DNA from: UBA10649 sp965278945
GTDB lineage: Bacteria > Actinomycetota > Actinomycetes > S36-B12
Length of the DNA: 64,000 bases
Assembly: GCA_965278945.1 (NCBI GenBank)
Contig: OZ257128.1
Span: 744,001-808,000, forward strand
Reading direction: 5' to 3'
The notes under the pieces: model-generated
What the model was told of the DNA's origin: nothing
The model's input: only the letters and a program-made list of their open reading frames with translations
Databases searched by the model: none
Shown: positions 1 to 8,764 of the stretch, piece by piece
Numbering within the stretch: the first letter of the stretch is position 1
Layout of the letters: each line of letters starts with the position of its first letter
Translations under genes and position numbers: made by a program

Positions 1-1504
1 CCTCGTGGATGCCGCGCAGGGGATCGAGGCCCAGACCCTCGCGAACCTCTACCTCGCCCTGGAGAACGACCTCACGGTCATCCCGGTCCTGAACAAGATC
101 GACCTGCCGGCCGCGCAGCCCGAGAAGTACGCCGCCGAGCTCTCGCGCATCATCGGCTGCTCGCCGGACGACGTCCTGCTCGTCTCCGCCAAGACCGGAA
201 TCGGCGTGCACGAACTGCTGGAGAAGATCGTCCGCGAGATACCCGCGCCTCAGGGCAGCGCCGACGCGCCCGCGCGCGCGATGATCTTCGACTCCGTCTA
301 CGACACCTACCGGGGCGTCGTCACCTACGTGCGCGTGATCGACGGGCACATCTCCACCCGCGAGCGCGTGCAGATGATGTCCACCGGCGCGATCCACGAG
401 CTGCTCGAGGTCGGCGTGATCTCACCGGAGTCCGTTCCCGGCAAGGGACTCGGTGTCGGCGAAGTCGGCTACCTGATCACTGGGGTCAAGGACGTGCGCC
501 AGTCGCGCGTCGGCGACACGATCACCTCCGAGCGCAAGGGCGCCACGGAGGCGCTCGGCGGCTATCGGGATCCCAAGCCGATGGTGTTCTCGGGCCTCTA
601 TCCGATCGACGGCTCCGACTACCCCGAGCTTCGCGATGCGCTCGACAAGCTGAAGCTCAACGACGCGGCCCTGGTCTATGAGCCCGAGACCTCCTTGGCC
701 CTCGGCTTCGGGTTCCGCTGCGGTTTCCTCGGACTGCTCCACATGGAGATCGTACGCGAGCGCCTCGAGCGCGAGGCGAACCTCGATCTGATCTCCACTG
801 CGCCGAACGTCGTGTACCGAATCGTCGGCGACGACGGCAACGAGATCGTCGTCACGAACCCGAGCGAGTTCCCGAACCAGAAGGTCGCGAAGATCTTCGA
901 GCCGGTCGTGAAGTCGACAATCATCCTGCCGAGCGAGTTCGTCGGCACCGTCATGGAACTGTGCCAGCAGCGCCGCGGCAACCTGCTCGGCATGGACTAC
1001 CTGTCCGAGGACCGCGTCGAGATGCGTTACACGCTGCCCCTGGCCGAGATCGTGTTCGACTTCTTCGACCAGCTGAAGTCGCGCACGCGTGGATACGCGT
1101 CGCTCGACTACGAACTCACCGGCGAGGAGGAATCCGACCTCGTGAAGGTCGACATCCTGCTGCACGGTGATCCGGTCGACGCGTTCAGCGCGGTCGTGCA
1201 CCGCGACAAGGCGATGGCCTACGGAGTGATGATGACCGCGAAGCTCAAGGAGCTCATCCCGCGCCAGCAGTTCGAGGTGCCGATCCAGGCGGCCATCGGA
1301 TCGCGCGTGATCACCCGCGAGACCATTCGCGCGATTCGCAAGGACGTACTGGCCAAGTGCTACGGCGGTGACATCACGCGCAAGCGCAAGCTTCTGGAGA
1401 AGCAGAAGGAAGGCAAGAAGCGCATGAAGATGGTCGGACGCGTCGAGGTGCCGCAGGAGGCCTTCATCGCCGCGCTCTCGACGTCTGACGCGCCGAAGAA
1501 GTAG
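1..1504 (+). CDS. lepA: Elongation factor 4 (LepA), 3' part
   Basis: Ribosomal back-translocase GTPase that acts on stalled or mis-translocated 70S ribosomes. About 500 C-terminal residues are visible; the family is about 600 long, so roughly 110 residues with the P-loop lie left of the window. The G4 motif NKIDLP is at about residue 30 of the visible part, followed by EF-Tu domain 2, the EF-G III/V-like domains and the lysine/arginine-rich LepA C-terminal domain (KRKLLEKQKEGKKRMK). The reading frame starts at base 2 and no start codon is present. It ends two bases before hemW, so the two are probably co-transcribed. The assignment is secure. Confidence 0.97.
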   Translation, partial: LVDAAQGIEAQTLANLYLALENDLTVIPVLNKIDLPAAQPEKYAAELSRIIGCSPDDVLLVSAKTGIGVHELLEKIVREIPAPQGSADAPARAMIFDSVYDTYRGVVTYVRVIDGHISTRERVQMMSTGAIHELLEVGVISPESVPGKGLGVGEVGYLITGVKDVRQSRVGDTITSERKGATEALGGYRDPKPMVFSGLYPIDGSDYPELRDALDKLKLNDAALVYEPETSLALGFGFRCGFLGLLHMEIVRERLEREANLDLISTAPNVVYRIVGDDGNEIVVTNPSEFPNQKVAKIFEPVVKSTIILPSEFVGTVMELCQQRRGNLLGMDYLSEDRVEMRYTLPLAEIVFDFFDQLKSRTRGYASLDYELTGEEESDLVKVDILLHGDPVDAFSAVVHRDKAMAYGVMMTAKLKELIPRQQFEVPIQAAIGSRVITRETIRAIRKDVLAKCYGGDITRKRKLLEKQKEGKKRMKMVGRVEVPQEAFIAALSTSDAPKK

Positions 1505-1506
1505 CC

Positions 1507-2640
1507 GTGGCCCCGCTGGGGATCTACCTCCACGTGCCGTTCTGCTCATCGCGCTGCGGGTATTGCGACTTCAACACCTACACGGCCACCGAGCTCGGCG
1601 GTTCAGTAAGCCGCGACAGCTTCCACGAGGTGCTGGCCACCGAGATCTCGCTTGCAGCGTCAACGCTCGGCGGCCGCCACGTGTCGACGGTCTTCATCGG
1701 TGGCGGGACACCGACACTTCTCGGCGCCCGTGGCTTGAACGCGCTGATCGAGTCCGTCCGTACCGAGTTCGACCTCGCCTCCGACGCCGAGATCACCACG
1801 GAGGCGAACCCCGACAGCGTCGACGATCGCATGCTCGAGGAACTCCTCGCGGGCGGCTTCACCCGAATCTCCTTCGGCATGCAGAGCTCGTCGGAGTCGG
1901 TGCTCCGGGTCCTCGAGCGCACTCACACGCCCGGCGCCGGACTGGCCGCCGCACGTGCCGCGTCGCGGGCAGGCTTCCAGCATGTGAATCTCGACCTCAT
2001 CTACGGCACGCCGGGGGAGTCCGACGACGACCTGCGGCGCTCTTTGTTCGATGCGATCGAGGCCGGCGTCGATCACGTCTCGGCATACGCGCTGATTGTG
2101 GAGGACGGCACGCCGCTTGCGCGTCGCGTGCGCACCGGTCAGCTTCCCGCGCCCGATGATGACGTCGCGGCGGACCGATACACGATCGTCGACTCGATGC
2201 TGTCCGATGCCGGCCTGCAGTGGTACGAGGTCTCGAACTGGTCGCGTCCGGGTGGGGAGTGCCGGCACAACCTGGGCTACTGGCATGACGACGACTGGTG
2301 GGGCGTCGGCCCGGGAGCCCACAGCCATGTCGACGGTCAGCGCTGGTGGAACGTCAAGCATCCGCGGACGTACGCCGATCGCCTAGCGGCGGGTCAGTCG
2401 CCCGAGGAGGACCGCGAGACCCTTACCGACGAGCAGCGGAGTGTCGAGCGGATCATGCTGGGCCTTCGGCTGGCCGAGGGACTGCCGGTAGACGCGCTGT
2501 CCGTGTCGGCTCTCGCCCGTGCGGCGCAGCAGCGAGACGAAGGCCGCCTCGACCCGGACGCGCTTGACCGTGGGCTGCTCGTCCTCACCGACCGCGGGCG
2601 GCTGCTCGCCGACGCCGTCATCCGCGACCTCGTCGACTAA
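1507..2640 (+). CDS. hemW: Radical SAM heme chaperone HemW
   Basis: Radical-SAM protein of the HemN/HemW family that binds heme and delivers it to acceptor proteins; often mis-annotated as coproporphyrinogen III oxidase. The 377-residue product starts with GTG and has the 4Fe-4S cluster motif CSSRCGYC (Cys13, 17, 20) and the SAM-binding GGGTPTLL around residue 66. The N-terminal cysteine found in true HemN but absent from HemW-type proteins is not seen. It follows lepA by two bases, the usual actinobacterial order lepA-hemW-hrcA-dnaJ. The insertion sequences begin about 35 bp after its stop and separate it from hrcA. Confidence 0.93.
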   Translation: MAPLGIYLHVPFCSSRCGYCDFNTYTATELGGSVSRDSFHEVLATEISLAASTLGGRHVSTVFIGGGTPTLLGARGLNALIESVRTEFDLASDAEITTEANPDSVDDRMLEELLAGGFTRISFGMQSSSESVLRVLERTHTPGAGLAAARAASRAGFQHVNLDLIYGTPGESDDDLRRSLFDAIEAGVDHVSAYALIVEDGTPLARRVRTGQLPAPDDDVAADRYTIVDSMLSDAGLQWYEVSNWSRPGGECRHNLGYWHDDDWWGVGPGAHSHVDGQRWWNVKHPRTYADRLAAGQSPEEDRETLTDEQRSVERIMLGLRLAEGLPVDALSVSALARAAQQRDEGRLDPDALDRGLLVLTDRGRLLADAVIRDLVD

Positions 2641-3194
2641 CCCGCGAGTGGGCACTTGGTGTCGTGAAAACGGCCGGTGGATTCAAGCGGTGGATGCAAC
2701 ATCGGTTGGATTGACCGGTTCTGACAGTAGGTGGTCGAGCATTTCGGCTGGTGTCTTGAAGCCGTGGCGTTTGCGTGGCCGGTTGTTCAGTTTTCGGCTG
2801 ACGTGCTCGAGATAGTCCGGGGCATAGACCGACAGGTCGGAGCCTTTGGCGAAGTACTGACGCAGCAGGCCGTTGGTGTTCTCGTTGGATCCGCGCTGCC
2901 ATGGTGAGTGGGGATCGCAGAAGTAGATGTCCAGGTCCGTGGCTGCGGCGATCTGGACGTGGTTGGCCATCTCCGATCCCTGGTCCCAGGTCAGCGTGCG
3001 TCGCAAGGTCGCCGGCAGCTGGCTCATCGCGGTGATCATCGCGTCGGCTACCGCGTCCGCGCCGTGGTTGCCGGGAAGGTGCAGCAGCAGGCAGAACCCG
3101 GTTGCCCGCTCGACCAAGGTCCCGATCGCCGAGCCGGAGTTCTTCCCCACGATCAGGTCGCCCTCCCAATGGCCAGGAACAGCACGGTCGGCGA

Positions 3195-3202
3195 CCTCGG
3201 GC
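3195..3202. repeat. Left 8-bp target duplication of the IS256-family element
   Basis: CCTCGGGC immediately before the left inverted repeat, identical to 4,632-4,639. The bases belong to the interrupted IS30 transposase gene. Confidence 0.94.
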
Positions 3203-4631
3203 GGGCCTGTCAGGTCGTCTGTGTAAGGGCTTGACCTCGACACTGGGTCGCTATGTCGACTCGGGGAGGACAAGTAATGATGGAAGTTCTGGACGGCACG
3301 CTGGACACTGCTGTGGTGGGTCGGCCTCGACGTGACAAGGACGAGCCTCGGCTGGTGGATCAGGAGCTCGCTGACAGGCTGATTGCGCAGGCCCAGTCCC
3401 AGGGCGTGGAGCTGCTGGGTGAGGGTGGCCTGCTCAAGCAGATGACGAAGGCGATTCTTGAGCGGTCGATGGCGATCGAGCTGACGGACCACCTCGGCTA
3501 CGACGAGGGCGACCCGGCGGGCAATGGGAGTGGCAACAGCCGTAACGGCACCACGCCCAAGCGCCTGATGACCGAGGCCGGGCACGTGGATCTGGAGGTC
3601 CCTCGGGACCGTAACGGCGACTTCGCGCCGCAGACGGTCAAGAAGGGACAGCGTCGCCTCGATGGCGTCGACAAGCTCGTGATGGGTCTGTATGCCCGTG
3701 GCATGACCGTTCGGGACATCCAGGCCCAGCTGAAGGAGACGTTCGACCCGGACGTCTCCCCTGACCTGATCAGCAAGATCACCGATGGGGTCCTGGAGGA
3801 GGTCCGGGAATGGCAGAGCCGGCCCCTGGACCGGGTCTATCCGGTGATCTTCCTGGACGCACTGGTCTGCAAGGTCCGCCAGGACGGGACCGTGAAGAAC
3901 AAGGCCGCGCATCTGGCCGTGGGCGTGGATGCCGACGGCAAGAAGGAGGTCCTGGGGATCTGGGTCGAGACCACCGAGGGTGCCAAGTTCTGGCTTCGGG
4001 TGATGAACGAGCTGAAGTCCCGAGGCATCGAGGACGTCCTGATCGTGGTCTGCGACGGCCTGACCGGGCTGCCCGCAGCGGTCACCGCCTGCTGGCCGGA
4101 CACGATCGTGCAGACCTGCATCGTGCACCTGACGCGGGCCTCGTTGCGGTGGGTGAACTACAAGGACCGCAAGCGGGTCGCCGCGGCGCTCCGCACGATC
4201 TACGCAGCACCCTCCGAGAAGGCCGCCAGGCAAGCTCTCGACGCCTGGACCGACAGCGACGTCGGGAAGGACTACCCCGCGATCAAGAGGCAGTGGGAGG
4301 CCTCCTGGGAACAGGTCATCCCGTTCTTCGCCTTCAGCCCCGAGGTTCGCAAGGTCATCTACACGACGAACATGATCGAGAGCATCAACTACCAGCTCCG
4401 CAAGATCAGCAAGACCCGAGGGCACTTCCCGACCGACGACGCCCTGGTCAAGCTCCTCTACCTGGGCTGCCGAGAACTCGGCCGCACCGACATCCGAGGA
4501 CAACGAGGACGATCCAACTACAACTGGAAGATGGCCCTGAACCAATTCGACATCATGTTCCCTGGCAGACTCGACCGAGTCTGACAACCAATCACAAAGT
4601 CAGGTCCTTACACAGGAACGCTGACAGGCCC
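3203..4631 (+). mobile_element. Complete IS256-family insertion sequence
   Basis: A 1,429-bp element with inverted repeats beginning GGGCCTGTCA. The right end reads TGACAGGCCC, and similarity continues inward (CTGTGTAAGG on both sides). It is flanked by a perfect 8-bp direct repeat CCTCGGGC, as expected of this family. It encodes one intact transposase and sits inside an IS30 transposase gene, so it is the younger of the two insertions. Intact ends, intact gene and perfect duplication suggest recent activity. Confidence 0.96.
3277..4584 (+). CDS. IS256-family transposase (mutator-like DDE)
   Basis: The product is 435 residues from ATG 3,277, which has GGGAGGA seven bases upstream. An in-frame ATG at 3,253 would add eight residues but has no such site. 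The DDE residues lie in VIFLDALVCKV, VVCDGLTGLPAA and TTNMIESINYQLRK, all hallmarks of IS256/MuDR transposases. The gene is intact and opposite in direction to the IS30 transposase it interrupts. Confidence 0.96.
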   Translation: MMEVLDGTLDTAVVGRPRRDKDEPRLVDQELADRLIAQAQSQGVELLGEGGLLKQMTKAILERSMAIELTDHLGYDEGDPAGNGSGNSRNGTTPKRLMTEAGHVDLEVPRDRNGDFAPQTVKKGQRRLDGVDKLVMGLYARGMTVRDIQAQLKETFDPDVSPDLISKITDGVLEEVREWQSRPLDRVYPVIFLDALVCKVRQDGTVKNKAAHLAVGVDADGKKEVLGIWVETTEGAKFWLRVMNELKSRGIEDVLIVVCDGLTGLPAAVTACWPDTIVQTCIVHLTRASLRWVNYKDRKRVAAALRTIYAAPSEKAARQALDAWTDSDVGKDYPAIKRQWEASWEQVIPFFAFSPEVRKVIYTTNMIESINYQLRKISKTRGHFPTDDALVKLLYLGCRELGRTDIRGQRGRSNYNWKMALNQFDIMFPGRLDRV

Positions 4632-4639
4632 CCTCGGGC
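4632..4639. repeat. Right 8-bp target duplication of the IS256-family element
   Basis: CCTCGGGC immediately after the right inverted repeat, identical to 3,195-3,202. Confidence 0.94.
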
Positions 4640-5440
4640 GGGCGCTCGGTGATGGAGACCATCCCCGGGATCCGGCCACGGCGCTCACCTGCGGTCCTCC
4701 GGGTCTTGCGGATCGCCCGGCCCGTGCGCAGCCGTTGGTGCAGGTCACGGCGCAACGCGCCGCGGCCCTGGACGAACAACGCCTGGTAGATCGCCTCGTG
4801 ACTCACGCGCATCTCCGGATCATCAGGGAAATCGATCCTCAGCCGACCTGAGATCTGCTCCGGGCTGAGTTCGTCCTCCAAGTGATCTTGCACCACCTGC
4901 CGCAGCCGGTCGTTGGCCTTGAGCGCGGACGCCTTCGGCCGGCGAGCCCGCCAGTCGGAGCGCTTCTGCGCCATCGACGCCCGATACCTAGGCAGGTGCC
5001 GGTCGGCGAAGAACGTGGAGTTCATCGCCAGCTCACGCCCGATCGTGGACCGGTGACAGCCCACCGCCCGCGCGATCTCCGCGTTCGACGCCCCCGACCC
5101 ACGCAGGACCGCGATCTCCTCACGCTGATCGAACGTCAACCGAGGCCTGACCTTGCCGGGCGTCACGGATGGAGGCATCACTCCGCCAGCCTCACCGAAC
5201 CACCCCGCACCCGTGCGCTCGGACACGCCCGCCGCAGCAGCCGCCTCCGCGACCGACAACCCCGACCGCACCCACTGCCAAAACCCGAGCCGCACCGCTG
5301 GCGGCAACCCCGGAGGACCAAGCATCACAACACCTCTTCACCTCAGGTGTTGCATCGATCCCTTGAACCCAAGGGCCTCCGGAGCGACACCAACTGCCCA
5401 CTCGCGGCGCTTATGCACATGGCGTTCTCGCGCCGTACAC

Positions 5441-5467
5441 TTGGCACTCAGTCGCAAGGAGTGCCAA
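5441..5467 (+). promoter_or_regulatory. CIRCE operator (HrcA-binding site)
   Basis: A perfect 9-9-9 inverted repeat, TTGGCACTC, nine bases, GAGTGCCAA, matching the CIRCE consensus TTAGCACTC-N9-GAGTGCTAA at 8 of 9 positions per arm. It lies 13 bases before the hrcA start codon, so HrcA should repress its own operon with dnaJ until heat shock. Confidence 0.95.
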
Positions 5468-5480
5468 GGCGGAGGTGGTC

Positions 5481-6500
5481 ATGCTCGAGGAACGGCGTCT
5501 GGCCGTGCTGCGCGCCATCGTCGAGGACTACGTCTCGACCCACGAGCCGGTCGGCTCGAAGGCCCTCGTGGAGCGCCACAACCTGGGTGTCTCGCCGGCC
5601 ACGATTCGCAATGACATGGCCGCGCTGGAGGAGGAGGGCTTCATTGCCCAGCCGCACACGAGTGCCGGCCGCGTCCCTACCGACCTTGGCTACCGCCTGT
5701 TCGTCGACCGGCTCTCGGGCGTCAAGCCGCTGACGAGCGCGGAGCGCCGCGCCATCCACCAGTTCCTCGACGAGGCCGTCGATCTCGACGACGTCATGAT
5801 TCGCACCGTGCGCCTGCTCGCCCAGCTCACCCGGCAGGTCGCGCTGGTCCAGTACCCATCGCTGTCGCGCAGCAGCGTGCGGCATGTCGAGGTGGTGGCA
5901 CTCAGCACGACGCGCGTCATCATCGTGATCATCGTCGACAGCGGACGAGTCGAGCAGCGCATCGTCGATCTGCCGGCGCCGATCACCGATTCGGTGCTTG
6001 GCGAACTGCGCTCACGCCTGGTTGTCGCACTCGGAAACAAGGCGTTCTCCCAGGTGCCCGAAGCCCTCGCCGATTTCGATCTCGGCTTCATCGAGGAGGA
6101 CCGCGTCTTTGCGCGCCTGGTCTCCAGCGCGGTTCTCGAGGCAGTGATGGAGCGCGCCGACGAGCGAGTCGTGCTCGGCGGCACCGCGCACCTTGCCCGC
6201 TACGGCGAGTCATTCCCGATCGCCATCCAGCCGGTCCTCGAGGCACTCGAGGAGCAGGTCGTGCTGTTGCGCCTGCTCGGCGAGTGCACTCCGCAGCAGG
6301 CGGTCACCGTGCGCATCGGTCACGAGAACCCGATCGAGGGTCTCGAGGCCACGAGCGTCATCACGGCCAGGTACGCGCGCGCCGATCACCCGGTTGCTTC
6401 GCTCGGCATCGTTGGCCCAACCCACATGGACTACCCCGGTGCGATGGGTGCGGTGCAGGCGGTCGCGCAGTACGTCAGCCGGATCCTGGACGAACAGTGA
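5481..6500 (+). CDS. hrcA: Heat-inducible transcription repressor HrcA
   Basis: HrcA binds CIRCE and represses heat-shock genes; its folding depends on GroEL. The product is 339 residues with an N-terminal winged helix (LRAIVEDYVSTHEPVGSKAL, then SPATIRNDMAALEEEGFI) and the GAF-like C-terminal domain. ATG 5,481 is preferred because GGAGG ends five bases upstream; GTG 5,475 would overlap that site. The CIRCE operator lies just upstream, giving autoregulation. dnaJ follows after six bases. The nested insertion sequences upstream leave the operator intact but may have separated hrcA from an earlier promoter or from read-through out of hemW. Confidence 0.96.
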   Translation: MLEERRLAVLRAIVEDYVSTHEPVGSKALVERHNLGVSPATIRNDMAALEEEGFIAQPHTSAGRVPTDLGYRLFVDRLSGVKPLTSAERRAIHQFLDEAVDLDDVMIRTVRLLAQLTRQVALVQYPSLSRSSVRHVEVVALSTTRVIIVIIVDSGRVEQRIVDLPAPITDSVLGELRSRLVVALGNKAFSQVPEALADFDLGFIEEDRVFARLVSSAVLEAVMERADERVVLGGTAHLARYGESFPIAIQPVLEALEEQVVLLRLLGECTPQQAVTVRIGHENPIEGLEATSVITARYARADHPVASLGIVGPTHMDYPGAMGAVQAVAQYVSRILDEQ

Positions 6501-6506
6501 CGCTAC

Positions 6507-7631
6507 GTGGCAACTGACTACTACGCCCTCCTCGGCGTCCCGCGCGACGCCGCACCGGAGGAGATCAAGAAGGCCTATCGCCGGCTCGCTCGGGAACTGC
6601 ATCCCGACGTCAACCCGGATCCCGAGCACCAGGAGCGGTTCAAGCTCGTCACCGCCGCGTACGAGGTGCTGAGCGATCCGGAGAAGCGCCAGATGTACGA
6701 CCTGGGCGGCGATCCGCTGCGCGCCAGCGGCGGGGCTCCCCAGGGCGGCACCTTCGACTTCGGTGACATCATGGACGCCTTCTTCGGGGGCGGAGGCCAG
6801 CGCGGGCCGCGCACGCGATCGCGCCGCGGTCAGGACGCACTGATCCGGATCTCCGTCGAGCTGTCCGACGCGGTGTTCGGCACCACGCGCGACATCACGG
6901 TCGATACGGCGACCGTCTGCGGCTCGTGCTCAGGCGTCGGAACCTCGCCGGGCACCGAGCCCGAGGTTTGCGTCATGTGCAAGGGCCGAGGCGAGATCCA
7001 GTCGGTGCAGCGGTCATTCCTCGGCCAGGTCATGACCTCGCGCCCGTGCCCTCAGTGCCAGGGCTTCGGCAGCACGATCCCGCACCCGTGCCCGGAGTGC
7101 TCGGGCGACGGGCGCGTGCGCACGCGCCGCACGCTCACCGTGCGCATTCCGGCCGGCGTCGACACCGGCACCCGGATCCAGCTCACCGGCGAGGGCGAGG
7201 TCGGTCCCAACGGCGGTCCGGCCGGCGATCTCTACGTCGAGGTAATCGTCGCCTCGCATCCCATGTTCGAGCGTCGCGGCGACGAACTGCACTGCGTCGT
7301 CTCGGTGCCGATGACCGCCGCGGCACTCGGCACGACGATGACCCTCGACACGCTCGACGGACCGATGGACATCACCATCAAGCCGGGGACACAGGCCGGC
7401 GAGAACGTCGTGCTCAAAGGCAAGGGCGCCGCGCGCCTGCGCTCGGGAGCACGTGGAGACCTGTACGCCCACCTGCGGGTCGAGACCCCCACGCGCCTGA
7501 ACCCCCAGCAGGAGGAGCTGCTCCGCCAGCTTGCCGCCATTCGCGAGGAATCCACCGCTCAGGTCACCACGGCGGCGGCAGAGACCGGTGGCTTCTTCAC
7601 GCGCATCAAGGACGCGTTCTCCTCGAAGTGA
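6507..7631 (+). CDS. dnaJ: Chaperone protein DnaJ (DnaJ2 type)
   Basis: Co-chaperone that stimulates the DnaK ATPase and delivers substrates. The 374 residues start with GTG. The J domain is at about residues 3-65 with HPD at 32-34, followed by a Gly/Phe-rich stretch. The zinc domain has four CxxCxGxG repeats (CGSCSGVG, CVMCKGRG, CPQCQGFG, CPECSGDG), then the C-terminal substrate-binding domains. It sits directly after hrcA, the usual context of the second actinobacterial DnaJ (the other lies with dnaK-grpE). The stop overlaps the start of rsmE (GTGA). Confidence 0.97.
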   Translation: MATDYYALLGVPRDAAPEEIKKAYRRLARELHPDVNPDPEHQERFKLVTAAYEVLSDPEKRQMYDLGGDPLRASGGAPQGGTFDFGDIMDAFFGGGGQRGPRTRSRRGQDALIRISVELSDAVFGTTRDITVDTATVCGSCSGVGTSPGTEPEVCVMCKGRGEIQSVQRSFLGQVMTSRPCPQCQGFGSTIPHPCPECSGDGRVRTRRTLTVRIPAGVDTGTRIQLTGEGEVGPNGGPAGDLYVEVIVASHPMFERRGDELHCVVSVPMTAAALGTTMTLDTLDGPMDITIKPGTQAGENVVLKGKGAARLRSGARGDLYAHLRVETPTRLNPQQEELLRQLAAIREESTAQVTTAAAETGGFFTRIKDAFSSK

Positions 7632-8395
7632 CCGCGCCGGTGTTCGTCCTTGCACCCGACGATCTCGCGAGCGTCGTGGTCGGTTCCGTCGTCAGCATCT
7701 CCGGTGACGAGGGTCGCCATGCGGTCACCGTGCGTCGCATGGCCGAGGGCGAGGTCATCGACATCGTCGACGGCGCAGGACGACGGGTTACCGGTCGCGT
7801 GGCAGCCGTCGTCGGCAAGCACACGCTCGCGGTCGAGGCCGTGGAGATCGTAGACGAACCCGTGCCAGCCTTGCGAGTCACCGTCATTCAGGCCCTCGCC
7901 AAGGGCGACCGAGGTGAACTCGCCGTTGGGCAGCTCACCGAGATCGGCGTCGACGAAATCGTCCCGTGGTCCGCGGAGCACAGCGTCGTGCACTGGAGGG
8001 GTGACCGCGCGGACAAGTCGGCCCATCGCTGGACTGACGCGATCACGGCGGCCGCCAAGCAGTCGCGTCGAGCCCGGTTCCCGGTACTTGCACCTCTCGC
8101 GACCACGGCACAGGTGAGCGATCGCATTGCAGCTGCTGCGGTTGCGGTCGTCCTGCACGAGGCGGCCACCGACCCGATCTCCGCGATCACCGTTCCTGCC
8201 GGGGGAGATCTGCTCGTAATCGTGGGTCCTGAGGGCGGCATCAGCCCCGACGAGCTGACCGACTTCACCGCACGTGGGGCTCGGGTGGCCCGATTGGGCC
8301 CGACCGTGCTGCGCACGTCGTCGGCTGGGCTCGCGGCTGTTGCCGTCCTGCTGGCGACGACGCCTCGGTGGTCCACCGGCGGCGTGGGAGGATGA
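7628..8395 (+). CDS. rsmE: 16S rRNA (uracil1498-N3)-methyltransferase RsmE
   Basis: SPOUT-class methyltransferase that uses SAM to methylate U1498 of 16S rRNA. The GTG start at 7,628 overlaps the dnaJ stop (GTGA). The frame stays open upstream through dnaJ, but residues before this GTG are antisense-like noise. The product is 255 residues with an N-terminal PUA-like domain and a C-terminal SPOUT knot marked by LLVIVGPEGGISPDELTDF and RLGPTVLRTSSAGLAAVAVL, the SAM-binding signatures. It is followed after four bases by a HIT-family gene. Confidence 0.95.
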   Translation: MTAPVFVLAPDDLASVVVGSVVSISGDEGRHAVTVRRMAEGEVIDIVDGAGRRVTGRVAAVVGKHTLAVEAVEIVDEPVPALRVTVIQALAKGDRGELAVGQLTEIGVDEIVPWSAEHSVVHWRGDRADKSAHRWTDAITAAAKQSRRARFPVLAPLATTAQVSDRIAAAAVAVVLHEAATDPISAITVPAGGDLLVIVGPEGGISPDELTDFTARGARVARLGPTVLRTSSAGLAAVAVLLATTPRWSTGGVGG

Positions 8396-8399
8396 CTAG

Positions 8400-8744
8400 A
8401 TGAGCGACTGCCTGTTCTGCGCCATCGCTGCCGGCGATATCCCTGCGGACATCGTGCACAGCGACGACGATGTCGTCGCCTTTCGCGACATCAACGCGCA
8501 GGCTCCCGTCCACGTCCTTGTCATCCCGCGTGCTCACTACCCGGACGCTGCTGCGGTAGCGGCCGCGGATCCCCGGCTCACCGCGGCGCTCGTTGCGGCA
8601 TGCGCAGCGGTGGCGGAGCGGGAGGGTATCGCGGATTCGGGGTACAGAATCGTCATGAACACCGGCGAGCACGCCGGACAGTCGGTGCACCACGTGCACT
8701 TCCACGTCCTTGGGGGCCGCTACCTCACCTGGCCCCCGGGCTAG
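8400..8744 (+). CDS. HIT-family protein (histidine triad nucleotide-binding)
   Basis: Small nucleotide hydrolase or transferase of the HINT branch, which acts on AMP-amine type bonds. The 114 residues begin MSDCLFCAIAAGDIP and end with the histidine triad HHVHFHVLGG, both typical. The length is normal for the family. Its place between rsmE and phoH is conserved in actinomycetes; the physiological substrate is not known. Confidence 0.95.
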   Translation: MSDCLFCAIAAGDIPADIVHSDDDVVAFRDINAQAPVHVLVIPRAHYPDAAAVAAADPRLTAALVAACAAVAEREGIADSGYRIVMNTGEHAGQSVHHVHFHVLGGRYLTWPPG

Positions 8745-8764
8745 AAAGAAATCTGGAAAGGCGC

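Larger units (their letters stand above)
2683..5328 (-). pseudogene. IS30-family transposase, split by IS256-family insertion
   Basis: The N-terminal part (5,328 to about 4,632) has a helix-turn-helix region (NAEIARAVGCHRSTIGREL) and the IS30 motif MRVSHEAIYQALFVQGRG. The C-terminal part (about 3,202 to 2,683) carries the DDE catalytic core: GHWEGDL, TWDQGSEM and NENTNGLLRQY. Removing the inserted element and one copy of the 8-bp duplication gives 403 codons in one frame, reading SITERPPEVADRAVPGHW across the junction. The gene was therefore intact until the IS256-family insertion and is now inactive. It may start at GTG 5,328 or ATG 5,325. Confidence 0.93.
2676..5374 (-). mobile_element. IS30-family element, interrupted by an IS256-family element
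   Basis: The element is recognised by its split IS30 transposase and by imperfect terminal inverted repeats: GGATTCAAGCGGTGGATGCA on the left (from 2,679) matches GGGTTCAAGGGATCGATGCA read inward from 5,370. Outer boundaries are accurate to a few bases. A GCC trinucleotide at 2,673-2,675 and 5,375-5,377 could be the target duplication, but the terminal alignment is then off by one base, so this is unproven. The insertion lies between hemW and hrcA and stops 66 bp before the CIRCE operator. Confidence 0.85.

Noticed and set aside
422..1549. 375-codon open frame antisense to lepA
   Set aside because: High-G+C shadow of a conserved gene; residues are Arg/Leu/Asp-rich with no motif.
2683..4587. 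634-codon minus-strand open frame across the IS256-family element
   Set aside because: It is the antisense of the IS256 transposase joined by chance to the true C-terminal part of the IS30 transposase; not a real fusion.
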